A DNA stretch of 64,000 bases from Pseudomonas sp. GM41(2012) (GCF_000282315.2 NZ_AKJN02000007.1:186001-250000), one strand, 5' to 3'. Shown: positions 17,101 through 25,588, counted from the first letter of the stretch. Numbers and translations: made by a program. The notes: generated by a model not told the origin, from the letters alone.

Positions 17101-18823
17101 GGGTTTTGTCATTCCGCTGGCTGGGGATAAACGCCAGCGGGCGGATGACGATTTCTTCCCCGTCGACCCATCGGTCGGCATTGAGCGCATTCATTGCCGC
17201 CACGATGTAGCGATAGCCCTTTTCGTCGATGCCATGTTCGCCAAGGATTTTGCTTTGCAATGCTTGCAGCGCCAGCTGGATACGCAAGTTACTGGCGTAG
17301 AGGCGTTGACGCCGCAGCGATTCCAGCGGGTCATCCAGTAGCTTGCTCTTGACCCACGCGGGGTAGGTCGCACCGATATCGACGGCGCTGATGGCCGTGT
17401 TGACATAGTCGGACGTCATCCAGGTCGGCACCGCCGTGCCGTCTTTGTATTGCACCGACTGGTTTCCCAGTGGAAGGGCGATGAGGTTTTCGAGCGCCAG
17501 TTCTGCGAGGTCCAGGCGTTTGGTCTCGCTCATGCCGGGAGCCGTGAATGCTCCCCACACCACTTGACTGACAATAACGATCTCGACGTTCTCGAGCTTC
17601 ATGCTGGCAACGTCGCTGTGGCTTTTGAGCATGTGGGCCCGAAGTGCATCCAGCGCGAATGTCTTGATCGGAGCAATATCGTCGTCGAAGGATTTTCCGC
17701 TGTTACGCAGTTGCAGCAGCGCCAGATCAAACAGGTGTCGGCTGTAGCAACCCAGATCGAATGGCGAAGCGTTGTTCAGCCATTCGGGGATTTTCCGCTG
17801 CACCTTTTCGAAGTGCGAAACCTGCTCGGTTCGAGTCGTATCGCTCACCTCTGCTGCGGGACGGGTGAAGGTGGTGATCGCCGGCCTGCTGGTCCGTTTT
17901 GCAAACTCCAGGCTGGCAATAGCATCAGCCTGGAGCGCAATCAGTGCGATGGCCTGATGATCAAAAAAATTCCCGGAGGGTTCGAACAGGCGCCATTGAA
18001 GCGTGGCCTCGGGGGGCAGTTTTTCAACATACTTCGGCAAATCCTTGCTGAGCTTTTCCAGCGACTCATATGTCCCAAAACCTGTGGCGATGGAGTGGGT
18101 CAGAATGATTGTTCGTGTCCCGACGGTGCCGATCACGACGGTCAGATCCGTACGATTGAGGTGGCTGGACACTGTGCCATCGAGCCGGTCGAGGTCGATC
18201 AGGCAGACCCGAATCTTGTAGGTGTCATGGGGGCTGCGTAACGTCGCATCGGGATAGGTGAAGACATTGCGCGCAATGGCCAGCTGGTGCACATCCCAAC
18301 CCTCAACTTTTTTTACATTCCAGACCTGGCGCAATGACTGGGACAACTCCTGCCAACGCAGGGTCTTGTCATGGGTGGGTTGGTCCCAGTACTCGAGTTG
18401 TTGTTCCTGGTAAGCCACCAACAGGAGGGGGGACAGCTTATTGATCAGACGCCCTATCGCATCGATCTTGACCGGAAGGTGGATGGGCGTGATCGCGTCG
18501 GGATTCAGGCTCAGGAAGTGTTCACCGTCGAGGTAAATCACTGGCTCGCCTGAGCCGGTGTGCCGCAGCAGCGCGTCCGTCAGTGATTCGAATCTCAATG
18601 GCCCGGGCTGGACCGTCCCGGCGATTACTTCCCAGCTCGGTGTGACGACCATTGCCGTTCCGGGATTGATATCCAATTGTGGATACAGCTGTTTCAGATC
18701 GTCTTGAAGAATACGGGTGGCCACCTCCCTGATCGAAGGGACGATGACCAGTTGGGTGAGCAGATCACTTGGGTTGCTGGATGCCGGATCGGCTTCGACA
18801 GCATTCGTTTCGGTAGAGGACAT
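14195..18823 (-). CDS. Giant DUF6543/dermonecrotic-toxin-domain-like protein, paralogue 2
   Basis: About 1542 residues from ATG 18823, which is six bases from AAGGA (ATG 18829 abuts it). The whole length parallels paralogue 1: LKQLYPQLDINPG, DGEHFLSLNP, YQEQQLEYWDQ, VCLIDLDRLDG, GTYESLEKLSKDLP, LFEPSGNFFDH, IPEWLNNASP, GIDEKGYRYI, TNMYVIGPR, PCILYRPLLEKPL, a hydrophobic segment near residues 710-770 (AWMIFSAVLPFLGRTAGTAAW), GERWFEVFV, RLRLRGGGKKSKLKAL, extended charged helices, and a C-terminal WLHSKGEVDIV ... WYAHFHYA. The proteins are clearly diverged paralogues, not a recent copy. No export signal or catalytic motif is evident; a toxin or secreted-effector role is inferred from the family label only. 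Confidence 0.75.
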   Translation of the reverse strand: MSSTETNAVEADPASSNPSDLLTQLVIVPSIREVATRILQDDLKQLYPQLDINPGTAMVVTPSWEVIAGTVQPGPLRFESLTDALLRHTGSGEPVIYLDGEHFLSLNPDAITPIHLPVKIDAIGRLINKLSPLLLVAYQEQQLEYWDQPTHDKTLRWQELSQSLRQVWNVKKVEGWDVHQLAIARNVFTYPDATLRSPHDTYKIRVCLIDLDRLDGTVSSHLNRTDLTVVIGTVGTRTIILTHSIATGFGTYESLEKLSKDLPKYVEKLPPEATLQWRLFEPSGNFFDHQAIALIALQADAIASLEFAKRTSRPAITTFTRPAAEVSDTTRTEQVSHFEKVQRKIPEWLNNASPFDLGCYSRHLFDLALLQLRNSGKSFDDDIAPIKTFALDALRAHMLKSHSDVASMKLENVEIVIVSQVVWGAFTAPGMSETKRLDLAELALENLIALPLGNQSVQYKDGTAVPTWMTSDYVNTAISAVDIGATYPAWVKSKLLDDPLESLRRQRLYASNLRIQLALQALQSKILGEHGIDEKGYRYIVAAMNALNADRWVDGEEIVIRPLAFIPSQRNDKTPDEVTNMYVIGPRNMVKGPCILYRPLLEKPLTQYPTAANLLYAIKHSKELRASTLAWLPDKVRFNYSQYVFPGELPSAWTLTQLLVDSSTARQMSGPVSFGQKVIEHDRLMKLFKANANALVMKGERDSVSNAESRWASFKQHAWMIFSAVLPFLGRTAGTAAWIWQILDDLQEGIDARENQDTTVQWSALTDLFLTLGMVLAHQATARRQPARDGVSPTEKPIIAGTEKSPPVQTPASIQLPDIADDYLPVEHQTSLHPTTVLNSNRAGLGPTLDRYKIPKPQGLGAASTEGVYKHLYEHQSKYYAPVGERWFEVFVNDDGVVQIIDTRQQPPINGPLLINNATGQWFVDIRLRLRGGGKKSKLKALQQANATRVADIKTYLADFDAQMASKRKSITDAYNAMKNAPADAVDATRETFLEKLEARNDEYETTIEKIKSLNLVEEVPKYREAMIEMLGTQLFFNQTWIDQKYPAFVEALRLTMERLDAKESSGPPPPAGSFEAMSDLTQGIIQKVEFAQSRFQELTRLGKNAEQLSLEYQAKLTKFDLQDLRSLQVTLARELCLKPGETPELSAAKASIEQIVEDADLTVNSAMELIRDEQVLSAGDRIEALNSLVDQFAAIEQRLQSFAGTYPEQIAKEQFERLQGRIDEFNQQTVGHLADLLREQRRLEPAPGPSRTSSASNKRAIKTRFKGTVIGHTRKAAPGHPTLVDVTAPITGKVIATFHEKPLGVWVERQTKKPQTPRPRLPDPGARITAGQSLLDALPAFTQRAEADSKQSWQLPVEIEEAFHRQASRLEDAAKAINVALIQSNVTQDHTNTARPVLTQLAEQTTQLYAAGHRLRLEMTKRQPPTAARVEWLHSKGEVDIVRVKDRSRLKGPRRDYLQEYEVREAKTARVLWYAHFHYAQLDDGIQSYTAAHLKTREQRLLGRFDIGASTSDQEAIRIYRSEISPQLARSLFFSQASAST

Positions 18824-18929
18824 GTGCATTCCTTTCTGAGGGACTGGGACGTGCGCGCAAGCGCGCCGGTCAGGTTCGGAAAGTAGCGGGGTGCGGGATC
18901 GGTCGGGCGGTACTTAAATATCGTCAGGT

Positions 18930-18957
18930 AAAAAAAGACCCGCACGGGGCGGGTCTT
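18930..18957 (-). terminator. Rho-independent terminator after polyamine-binding protein gene
   Basis: Minus-strand GACCCGC, a five-base loop and GCGGGTC followed by seven T, 26 bases downstream of the stop codon. Confidence 0.88.
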
Positions 18958-18982
18958 CAATGGCGCGTAAATGGTGGGTTGT

Positions 18983-20083
18983 TCAGGTCCCGGACTTGAT
19001 CTTGGTCCAGGCCCGGGTCCGCGCCCGTTCGGCGTCACGGGGCAGCGGTTGCAGGGTGTACAGCGTGCTCATCGCCGTTTCGGTCGGGTACAGGTTCGGG
19101 TTGTTGCGGATCGCCGGGTCGACCAATTCGGTGGCGTCCTTGTTCGGGTTCGGGTAGCCGACGAAGTCGCTGACCGGTGCAATCACCTGCGGCTGCAACA
19201 AGTAGTTGATGAATGTGTAGGCGTCTTCCGGGTTCTTCGCGCCTTTGGGGATGGAGAGCATGTCGAACCAGATCGGGGCGCCTTCTTTCGGTAGACGCAT
19301 GTCGACGATCACGCCGTTCTTGGCTTCCTTGGCGCGGTTGGCGGCCTGGGAGAAGCTGCCGGAGTAACCGACCGCGACGCAGATGTCACCGTTGGCGATG
19401 TCGGCCATGTACTTCGAGGAATGGAAGTAGGTGACGTACGGACGAATCTTCATCAACAACGCTTCAGCCTTTTCGTAGTCCGCCGGTTTCTTGCTGTTGG
19501 GGTCCAGGCCGAGGTGTTGCAGGGCCAGTGGCAGGATTTCCGACGGCGAGTCGAGTAGTGCAACACCGCACTGCTTGAGCTTGCTGATGTTCTCTTCCTT
19601 GAAGATCAGGTCCCAGCTGTCCACCGGTGCGTTGTCACCCAGTGCAGCCTTGATCTTTGTCGGATTGAAGCCGATCAGGATGGTCCCGTACATGTACGGC
19701 ACGGCAAATTTATTGCCCGGATCGTTGGCTTCGATCAGCTTCATCAGCTTGGGATCGAGGTGGTTCCAGTTCGGCAGTTTGCTGCGATCCAGTGGCTGGA
19801 AAACGCCGGCCTCAATCTGCTTGGCGAGGAACACGTTGGACGGCACGACCACGTCATAACCGGAGTTGCCGGTCAGCAATTTGGCCTCCAGCGCTTCGTT
19901 GGTGTCGAAGATGTCGTAGACCAGTTTGGTCTGGGTGTTCTGGGCCTTGAAGTCTTCCAGCGCTTTGGGGGTGATGTAGTCGAACCAGTTGTAGACGCGC
20001 AACGTTCGCTCTTCAGCATGAACGGCACCACTGAGCACGGTGGCACACAGAGCGGGCGCGATAAAACGCTTGAGACGGATCAT
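18983..20083 (-). CDS. Polyamine ABC transporter substrate-binding protein (PotF/SpuD-like)
   Basis: 366 residues with signal peptide MIRLKRFIAPALCATVLSGAVHAEE. The mature start LRVYNWFDYITPKALEDF is the spermidine/putrescine-binding protein signature; further motifs include YDVVVPSNVFLAKQI, VPYMYGTILIGFN, and the binding-cleft region GYSGSFSQA and PIWFDMLSIPKGA. It would capture a polyamine, or possibly an acetylated polyamine, in the periplasm. It follows the acetylpolyamine amidohydrolase gene by 12 bases on the same strand, a neighbourhood like PA1409-PA1410 of P. aeruginosa. No permease or ATPase genes are adjacent, so it must work with a transporter encoded elsewhere. Confidence 0.9.
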   Translation of the reverse strand: MIRLKRFIAPALCATVLSGAVHAEERTLRVYNWFDYITPKALEDFKAQNTQTKLVYDIFDTNEALEAKLLTGNSGYDVVVPSNVFLAKQIEAGVFQPLDRSKLPNWNHLDPKLMKLIEANDPGNKFAVPYMYGTILIGFNPTKIKAALGDNAPVDSWDLIFKEENISKLKQCGVALLDSPSEILPLALQHLGLDPNSKKPADYEKAEALLMKIRPYVTYFHSSKYMADIANGDICVAVGYSGSFSQAANRAKEAKNGVIVDMRLPKEGAPIWFDMLSIPKGAKNPEDAYTFINYLLQPQVIAPVSDFVGYPNPNKDATELVDPAIRNNPNLYPTETAMSTLYTLQPLPRDAERARTRAWTKIKSGT

Positions 20084-20095
20084 TGTTCTAATTCC

Positions 20096-21127
20096 TCATT
20101 GGGCGCTTTCAAAACCTTCGAGAACGTTCACGGCATTGATGCCGATTTCTTCTACCGCGTAGCCACCTTCCATCACGAACAGCGTCGGCTTGCCGAGGCC
20201 GGCGATGCGTGCGCCCATGGCCAGGTAATCCGGGCTGTCGAGCTTGAACTGGGAGATCGGATCGTCCTTGAACGTGTCGACGCCCAGGGACACTACGACG
20301 ATGTCGGCGCCGTAGTTTTCGATCTCTTTGCAGGCGCGTTCCAGCGCGGCACTCCAGCTGTCCCAGCCGCTGCCAGCCGGCAGAGGGTAGTTGAAGTTGA
20401 AGCCTTCGCCGGCCCCTTCACCCAGTTCATCTTCATAGCCGAGGAAGAACGGGAACTCGGCTTCGGGATGACCGTGGATCGAGGTGAACAGCACGTCGCT
20501 GCGCTCATAGAAAATCGATTGAGTGCCGTTGCCGTGGTGGTAATCGACGTCGAGGATCGCGACCTTTTTATGGCCCTGATCGAGGAACGCCTGCGCAGCG
20601 ATGGCGGCGTTGTTGAGGTAGCAATAACCACCCATCAAATCGCTGGCGGCGTGGTGTCCCGGTGGACGGCACAGGGCGAAGGCACTGCGGGCGCCGCGTT
20701 GAATGACGGCTTGAGCGGTCAGCGCGACTTGCGCCGCACTGTATGCCGCTTGCCAGGTGCCGGCGGTAATCGGTGCGCCGCCGTCGAAGCTGTAATAGCC
20801 GAGTTGGCCGTGCAGGCTGGTGGGGATGATCCGGCGCAGGGTGCGGGCCGGCCAGGTGTAGGGCAGCAAGTCGCCGTCGGTAGCGAATTCGGTCCAGCGC
20901 GCCCAGGCACCTTTGAAGAAGTCGAGGTAGTCGCGGCTGTGGACGCGCGCGATCGGGTCGAGGCCGAAATCCTGCGGCGCTTCGACCGGACCGAGGTCGC
21001 GGTACTGCACGCGCTGCAGAACATGGTCGGCTCGCGAAGGCATTTCGAAGCAGGGCATCAGTTGCCCGTCCATCAATTCACAACGGCCGTGGTGCAGGTG
21101 GTGATCGTCCGAGTAGATCGTCAGCAT
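20096..21127 (-). CDS. aphA: Acetylpolyamine amidohydrolase (histone deacetylase family)
   Basis: 343 residues; start at 21127 with GGAG eight bases upstream, beginning MLTIYSDDHHLHHGRCEL. Class II deacetylase motifs are intact: CRPPGHHA (catalytic His pair), DVDYHHGNGTQSIFY (zinc Asp and His), SLGVDTFKDDP (zinc Asp) and EGGYAVEEIG (transition-state Tyr). The family removes acetyl groups from acetylputrescine, acetylcadaverine and related amines in the cytoplasm, allowing their use as carbon and nitrogen source. It is co-directional with a polyamine-binding protein (12-base gap) and preceded on the same strand by an AraC regulator gene. The symbol follows the P. aeruginosa aphA context and is moderately certain. 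Confidence 0.9.
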   Translation of the reverse strand: MLTIYSDDHHLHHGRCELMDGQLMPCFEMPSRADHVLQRVQYRDLGPVEAPQDFGLDPIARVHSRDYLDFFKGAWARWTEFATDGDLLPYTWPARTLRRIIPTSLHGQLGYYSFDGGAPITAGTWQAAYSAAQVALTAQAVIQRGARSAFALCRPPGHHAASDLMGGYCYLNNAAIAAQAFLDQGHKKVAILDVDYHHGNGTQSIFYERSDVLFTSIHGHPEAEFPFFLGYEDELGEGAGEGFNFNYPLPAGSGWDSWSAALERACKEIENYGADIVVVSLGVDTFKDDPISQFKLDSPDYLAMGARIAGLGKPTLFVMEGGYAVEEIGINAVNVLEGFESAQ

Positions 21128-21269
21128 TTCTTGTTCTCCGCAGGCTGATTCGGTTGAACACAGTCTTGCGGCGCGCGGCGTTTGAGAGAACGGCAGGAAA
21201 GGCCAAAAGGGGATCGATATGGCCAAAAGAATTGACCGGAATTCGCCCCTTGTTGGCGCGACAGACCCC

Positions 21270-21357
21270 GTAGGAGCAAAGGTTGCTCGCGATGGCATCA
21301 GCGCGTTTTTGCAGAGACACCGCGTTGCCCGCATCGCGAGCAAGCTTTGCTCCTACA
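21270..21357. repeat. REPIN, GCGAGCAAGCTTTGCTCC type
   Basis: Arms GTAGGAGCAAAGGTTGCTCG (with one change) and ATCGCGAGCAAGCTTTGCTC flank a ~40-base spacer, between the AraC gene's 3' end and the deacetylase start. Confidence 0.88.
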
Positions 21358-21369
21358 GGGGAGTCGTAC

Positions 21370-22362
21370 TCAGGGTCTGAATTGACTCGGCGCCACGCCG
21401 CTCCAGCGCACGAACGCATGACGGAAACTCGCGGTCTCGCTGAAACCCAATGCCTCGGCGATTTGATAGATCGGCAGTTGGTCCTCGCAGAGCATGCGTT
21501 TGGCCTGCTCGAACCGCAGTTCATCGAGCAACTCTTGATAGCTGCACCCCAAGTCCTTGAGATGTCGGCGCAAGGTGCGTGCCGAGCAGTTCAACTGTTC
21601 AGCCAGCCCATCCAGGCCCGGCGCTGCGCTCAATTGTGCCGCGAGGAGTTGGCGGATGCGGCCCAGCCATACCTGGCGACCCGTGAACTCGGTGTTTTGT
21701 TTGCGGCAGCGTTCGGCCATGGCCTGATGGGTGATGGCGTCGGCCAGAGGCAGAGGGTGCTCCAGCCAGGCTTTGTCGAAGGCAAAGGCGTTGGACGCAG
21801 CGTCGAACTGCAAGGGGCAATCGAAACGCTCGGTGTAGCGTGCCTGATAGTCCGGCGCCGGGTATTCGAAGCGGGCGCCCAGCAGCGGCAAAGGTTGGCC
21901 GAGCAGGTCTTCGCAAGTGACCTTCATCGAAACCAGGCAAAACTCGACATTGAATGGCGCCAGCGCAGGGTTTTCCCGATAGTCGCCAGCGGTGAGCCAG
22001 ATGCGCTCGTTATCTTCTTCCAGGCTCAACTCGAACAGTGTTCCTAATAGCGCCGGGTAGTGCAGTGCCAGCCGCAAGGCGTCACCTAAAGTGGCGCTGG
22101 TGAGTAAGGCGTACCCGAGCATGCCGTAGGACGAAACGTGCATTCGCCGGCCCAGTTCCAGGCCGATGTCACGCTTGAGCGCGACGGCGTTGGCGCAGAC
22201 CTGCATCTCCTGATTGGTGGTGATGCGCGTGTCCGCCCGGCTCAGATCCGCCGCGCTGATGCCGCTGCCGGCCAGCAGCGCTTCGCTGGACAAGCCCTCG
22301 GCCTTGAAGGTGTTGAGCACCAGAGAGACAGCGTTGAGGGTGGTGAGGTGGGAGTGGAGCAT
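21370..22362 (-). CDS. AraC-family transcriptional regulator
   Basis: 330 residues. The N-terminal ~210 residues match the Arabinose_bd/DUF4135-like ligand domain of the OruR/GbdR-unrelated AraC subgroup (GLSSEALLAGSGIS, GLELGRRMHVSSYGMLGYALL, LEHPLPLADAITH). The C-terminus has two helix-turn-helix units: LDGLAEQLNCSARTLRRHLKDLG and YQIAEALGFSETASFRHAFVRWSGVAPSQFR. It presumably responds to a small molecule; its placement upstream of the acetylpolyamine amidohydrolase and polyamine-binding genes suggests control of polyamine use, as inference. A REPIN separates it from those genes, so it probably has its own transcript. Confidence 0.9.
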   Translation of the reverse strand: MLHSHLTTLNAVSLVLNTFKAEGLSSEALLAGSGISAADLSRADTRITTNQEMQVCANAVALKRDIGLELGRRMHVSSYGMLGYALLTSATLGDALRLALHYPALLGTLFELSLEEDNERIWLTAGDYRENPALAPFNVEFCLVSMKVTCEDLLGQPLPLLGARFEYPAPDYQARYTERFDCPLQFDAASNAFAFDKAWLEHPLPLADAITHQAMAERCRKQNTEFTGRQVWLGRIRQLLAAQLSAAPGLDGLAEQLNCSARTLRRHLKDLGCSYQELLDELRFEQAKRMLCEDQLPIYQIAEALGFSETASFRHAFVRWSGVAPSQFRP

Positions 22363-22421
22363 GGGGTGTTCCAGCCATTGGATGCTGGAACGGCAGCAAG
22401 TTACATGCCTGATGGAGATCC

Positions 22422-22514
22422 TGTGGGAGCGAGCCTGCTCGCGATGGCGGTGTGTCAGTCAGCATCAATGTTGGATGGACGACCGCTATCGCGAGCAGGC
22501 TCGCTCCCACAGGG
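22422..22514. repeat. REPIN, GAGCGAGCCTGCTCGCG type (identical copy at 28129)
   Basis: Perfect inverted arms TGTGGGAGCGAGCCTGCTCG and complement enclose a spacer. By direct reading the full 93 bases equal those at 28129-28221, spacer included. Confidence 0.92.
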
Positions 22515-22526
22515 TTTTGCAGGGTG

Positions 22527-23531
22527 TCAGCTGAGTTCGCCGCAGAGGTCGAGTTCTACAAGCTGCCGAACTTCGTCGGTGTCGAGCCCGGCACCCAGCA
22601 ACGCATGCAACTTGCCGAACGCGGCTTCGCGGGTCATGCCACCACCGGACAACACGCCGACACCACGCAAGCGACTGCCAGCCTCGTAAACATCCAGCTC
22701 GACGCCACCTTCATGGCATTGCGTAACCGCGACCACCACAACACCCTTGTTCCACGCGCGTTCCAGGCTGGCGAGGAACTCTGGATTGTCGCTCGGTCCG
22801 GTGCCGCTGCCGTAGCACTCCAGCACCAGGCCTTGAATGCCGCTGTCGAGCAGGCCGTCCAGTATCTCGGCGCCGATGCCGGGGAACAGCGGCAGCACAG
22901 CGACTTTCGCCAATTGCTTGATCTTGCGGTAATGCAACTCCACTGGCAGCGCTGGCGCCTTCACGCCGCCACCCTGACGCTCAAGTCGCTTGAACGGATG
23001 ACGACCGAAACTGCGCACCTTCGCGCAACGGGTGGGGTCCAGCCGTTCGCCGTGGAAGTACAGATGAACGCCCGGCGCCAGGCCCTGACCCAGAGCAACC
23101 AGCGCGCCACTGAGGTTTTCCCAGGCATCGCTGTCGGTCACGCCGGCCGGCAGCATGGAGCCGGTGAACACCACGCGGGCAAGCAGGCCGAGCAATTGAA
23201 AACTCATGGCCGCTGCGCTGTAGGCGAGGGTGTCGGTGCCATGCAGGATCAGCACGCTGTCGCAGCCCTGGACATCGACAGCGTCAACCACCGCTTCACG
23301 CAGTTGCTGCCAGTAATCAGGGGTCATGTTGGCGCTGTCGATCAGCGGCGACATCTCGCGAAAGCGCCACTGCGGCACGACCAGGTCAGGCTGGCTGTGC
23401 AGATACTCGCGCATCCGTGCTTCGAAACCGGACGCCGGGGCCAGGCCGTGGGCGCTGGCTTGCATACCGATGGTGCCACCGGTGTAGAGCACCATGACGT
23501 GCTGGGCGGCAGGGAAGGAATTGGGAGTCAT
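22527..23531 (-). CDS. ansA: Asparaginase (type I / AnsA-like)
   Basis: 334 residues without a signal peptide, hence cytoplasmic. The amidohydrolase signature MVLYTGGTIGM holds the first catalytic Thr; the second triad motif LILHGTDTLAYSA holds Thr-Asp; Lys of the triad is expected in RSFGRHPFKRLE-region equivalents. The C-terminal part contains VLECYGSGTGPSDNPEF. The enzyme hydrolyses asparagine to aspartate and ammonia. It is next to an alanine symporter and close to aspartase, so the local theme is amino acid nitrogen release. It is flanked by REPINs on both sides and is probably a single-gene transcript. Confidence 0.9.
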   Translation of the reverse strand: MTPNSFPAAQHVMVLYTGGTIGMQASAHGLAPASGFEARMREYLHSQPDLVVPQWRFREMSPLIDSANMTPDYWQQLREAVVDAVDVQGCDSVLILHGTDTLAYSAAAMSFQLLGLLARVVFTGSMLPAGVTDSDAWENLSGALVALGQGLAPGVHLYFHGERLDPTRCAKVRSFGRHPFKRLERQGGGVKAPALPVELHYRKIKQLAKVAVLPLFPGIGAEILDGLLDSGIQGLVLECYGSGTGPSDNPEFLASLERAWNKGVVVVAVTQCHEGGVELDVYEAGSRLRGVGVLSGGGMTREAAFGKLHALLGAGLDTDEVRQLVELDLCGELS

Positions 23532-23550
23532 GGGGGAAATCTCCTGGCAG

Positions 23551-23640
23551 GTGGGAGCGAGCCTGCTCGCGATAGCGGTATGTTAGACACTAATGTGTCA
23601 TCTGACAGTCCGTCATCGCCAGCAGGCTGGCTCCCACAGG
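23551..23640. repeat. REPIN, GAGCGAGCCTGCTCGCG type (diverged right arm)
   Basis: Left arm GTGGGAGCGAGCCTGCTCGC and right arm with two compensated changes (ATCGCCAGCAGGCTGGCTCC) in the gap between ansA and the symporter gene. Confidence 0.85.
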
Positions 23641-23662
23641 TTGTGCACCCTTCGTTTACCGA

Positions 23663-25114
23663 TCAGCGTTGCGCTGCGGGTACGCCTTGCGGCTCGGCTT
23701 CAGCCTTGGTGGAGGCCGCTGGCGGATTGGCTGGCCAGGCTTTCAGGTCCAGGTCCAGATCCGGGAATTTGCTTGAATCGAACACGGGCGTCTTGATGCC
23801 GGCCGCGCGCTGGTCATCGTAGTCACGCAGGATGCGCATGCCGACTTTGAACAGCAGGAACAGCGCGATCAGGTTCACGAATGCCAGCAAGGTCATGGTG
23901 ATGTCCGCGAAGGCGAACACCGTGCCAAGGTTTTCGATAGCGCCCCAGAAGATCAGCACCAATACCAGCGCGCGGTAGCCGATCAGCGCCTTGCGGTTTT
24001 CACCGATCAGGAAACGCAGGTTGCTCTCGCCCAGGTAGTAGTTGTAGAGGATCGAGGTGAACACGAACAACGACAGGGCCACGGAGATGAAGCTCCGGCC
24101 CCAGTCACCGACCACGGCGGCCAGGGAGTTTTGGGTCAGGGCAATACCGTCGCCTTCGAAGCCCGGGGTGTAGAAGCCCGAGAGCAGAATCAGCAACGCG
24201 GTGCAGGTGCAGATCACGAAGGTGTCGAGGAACACGCTGAACGCCTGAACCACACCCTGTGCCACCGGGTGCTCGACCGACGCGACAGCAGCCACGTTTG
24301 GCGCACTGCCCAGGCCTGCTTCGTTGGCGAACACGCCACGCTTCACGCCCATGACGATGGCGCTGCCGATCAGGCCGCCGAAGGCTTGATCCAGACCGAA
24401 CGCGCTTTTGACGATGGTCATCAGCATCGCCGGCACGTGATCGAATTGCAGCACGATCACGTAGATGGTCACGCCGATGTACACCAGGGTTTTCACCGGC
24501 ACCAGCAGGTCAGCGACCTTGGCGATGCGCTTGATACCACCGATGAACACCATGCCCAGCAACACCGCCAGGGCCAGACCGGTGTAAGTGGTGTCGAGGC
24601 CGAAAGCGTTGTTCAGCGAGTGGGTCACGGCGTGGGATTGCAGACCGTTGAACGCGAAGCCGAAGGTGATCAGCAGCAGGAACGCCATGATCATGCCCAG
24701 CCAGCGTTTCTGCAGGCCGTGCTGGATGTAATAGGACGGGCCGCCACGGTAGGTGCCGTCGGAATCGCAGCGCTTGTAGAGCTGGCCGAGGGAGCATTCG
24801 AAGAAGCTGCTGGACATACCGACCAGCGCGGTCACCCACATCCAGAACACCGCACCTGGACCACCCAGGGTCACGGCGATACCGACACCGGCGATATTAC
24901 CCGCACCGACGCGGCCGGCGAGGCTGAGCATCAAGGCCTGGAATGAACTGAGTTGACCGGCGCTGCTGCGCAAGCTGTCGCGGAACACCGCGAACATGTG
25001 GAAGAAGTGGCGCAATTGAACGAAACGCGAGCGGATCGTGAAGTAGCTACCGAGCCCGACAATGAGCACGATCAGTACTTTCCCTGAGAGGAAGTCGTTA
25101 ATGACTTCGAGCAT
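23663..25114 (-). CDS. Sodium:alanine/glycine symporter (AGCS family)
   Basis: 483 residues with about ten to eleven membrane helices. AGCS signatures are plain: the segment GAGNIAGVGIAVTLGGPGAVFWMW, the preceding SFQALMLSLAGRVG, and GMSSSFFECSLGQLYK; later VFANEAGLGSAPNVAA. The C-terminus has a ~40-residue Ala/Pro-rich cytoplasmic tail. It imports alanine or glycine with Na+ across the inner membrane. It stands alone between REPINs with a long (about 470-base) upstream region. I looked for a glycine riboswitch there and did not recognise one. Confidence 0.92.
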   Translation of the reverse strand: MLEVINDFLSGKVLIVLIVGLGSYFTIRSRFVQLRHFFHMFAVFRDSLRSSAGQLSSFQALMLSLAGRVGAGNIAGVGIAVTLGGPGAVFWMWVTALVGMSSSFFECSLGQLYKRCDSDGTYRGGPSYYIQHGLQKRWLGMIMAFLLLITFGFAFNGLQSHAVTHSLNNAFGLDTTYTGLALAVLLGMVFIGGIKRIAKVADLLVPVKTLVYIGVTIYVIVLQFDHVPAMLMTIVKSAFGLDQAFGGLIGSAIVMGVKRGVFANEAGLGSAPNVAAVASVEHPVAQGVVQAFSVFLDTFVICTCTALLILLSGFYTPGFEGDGIALTQNSLAAVVGDWGRSFISVALSLFVFTSILYNYYLGESNLRFLIGENRKALIGYRALVLVLIFWGAIENLGTVFAFADITMTLLAFVNLIALFLLFKVGMRILRDYDDQRAAGIKTPVFDSSKFPDLDLDLKAWPANPPAASTKAEAEPQGVPAAQR

Positions 25115-25379
25115 GGATTATTCCTCGCTGTTTTTTGTGTAGGCAAATGCTGTGCGGTCAGAAATATCGCGTTACACCGGATTGCACGCGGCAAAACAGG
25201 TGAGGCGAAGGTTCGTCCCGATTTCATTTTGCGGGTTTGTTATTAGTTCGGGTTTCGCATGGGTTTGGGCCTCGTTACCGACGACCGCTCACGCGAAGAG
25301 GGGCGGCACTATACCGATGAGCGTGCCGTCCGTCTGCACGGTTGTGGTGCAAGCATCGAAACGAGGTACTGCAAAATCA

Positions 25380-25454
25380 AAAGATCGCAGCCTTCGGCAG
25401 CTCCTACAGAGGAACGCATTTCAACTGTAGGAGCTGCCGAAGGCTGCGATCTTT
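25380..25454. repeat. Inverted repeat of the GATCGCAGCCTTCGGCAGCTCC type
   Basis: Two perfect 30-base arms (25380-25409 and 25425-25454) with a 15-base loop. It is a different repeat type from the other REPINs of the window, but equally located between genes. Confidence 0.9.
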
Positions 25455-25489
25455 GCGGTATCAGACATGTTTGCTATCTGCCAAAAAGT

Positions 25490-25526
25490 TAAAAAAAAGG
25501 GCTTGGGGAACAAATCCCCAAGCCCT
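25490..25526 (-). terminator. Rho-independent terminator after aspA
   Basis: Minus-strand AGGGCTTGGGG, a seven-base loop, CCCCAAGCCCT, then a run of eight T. A strong intrinsic terminator 60 bases past the aspA stop. Confidence 0.92.
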
Positions 25527-25588
25527 CAAAAGGTGAGAGGTGTCTAGTCCCTCGACCTGGTGAGCGGTGCTACAAATAACACGTCGGA

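Larger units (their letters stand above)
25115..25588. other. Intergenic region upstream of the AGCS symporter
   Basis: 474 bases with no gene. It holds the presumed symporter promoter near the right of its start, a perfect REP-like inverted repeat at 25380-25454 and the aspA terminator at 25490-25526. Nothing else was recognised. Confidence 0.7.

Noticed and set aside
25115..25380. Glycine riboswitch before the AGCS symporter gene
   Set aside because: I searched the leader on the minus strand for the conserved GGA-rich cores and found none.
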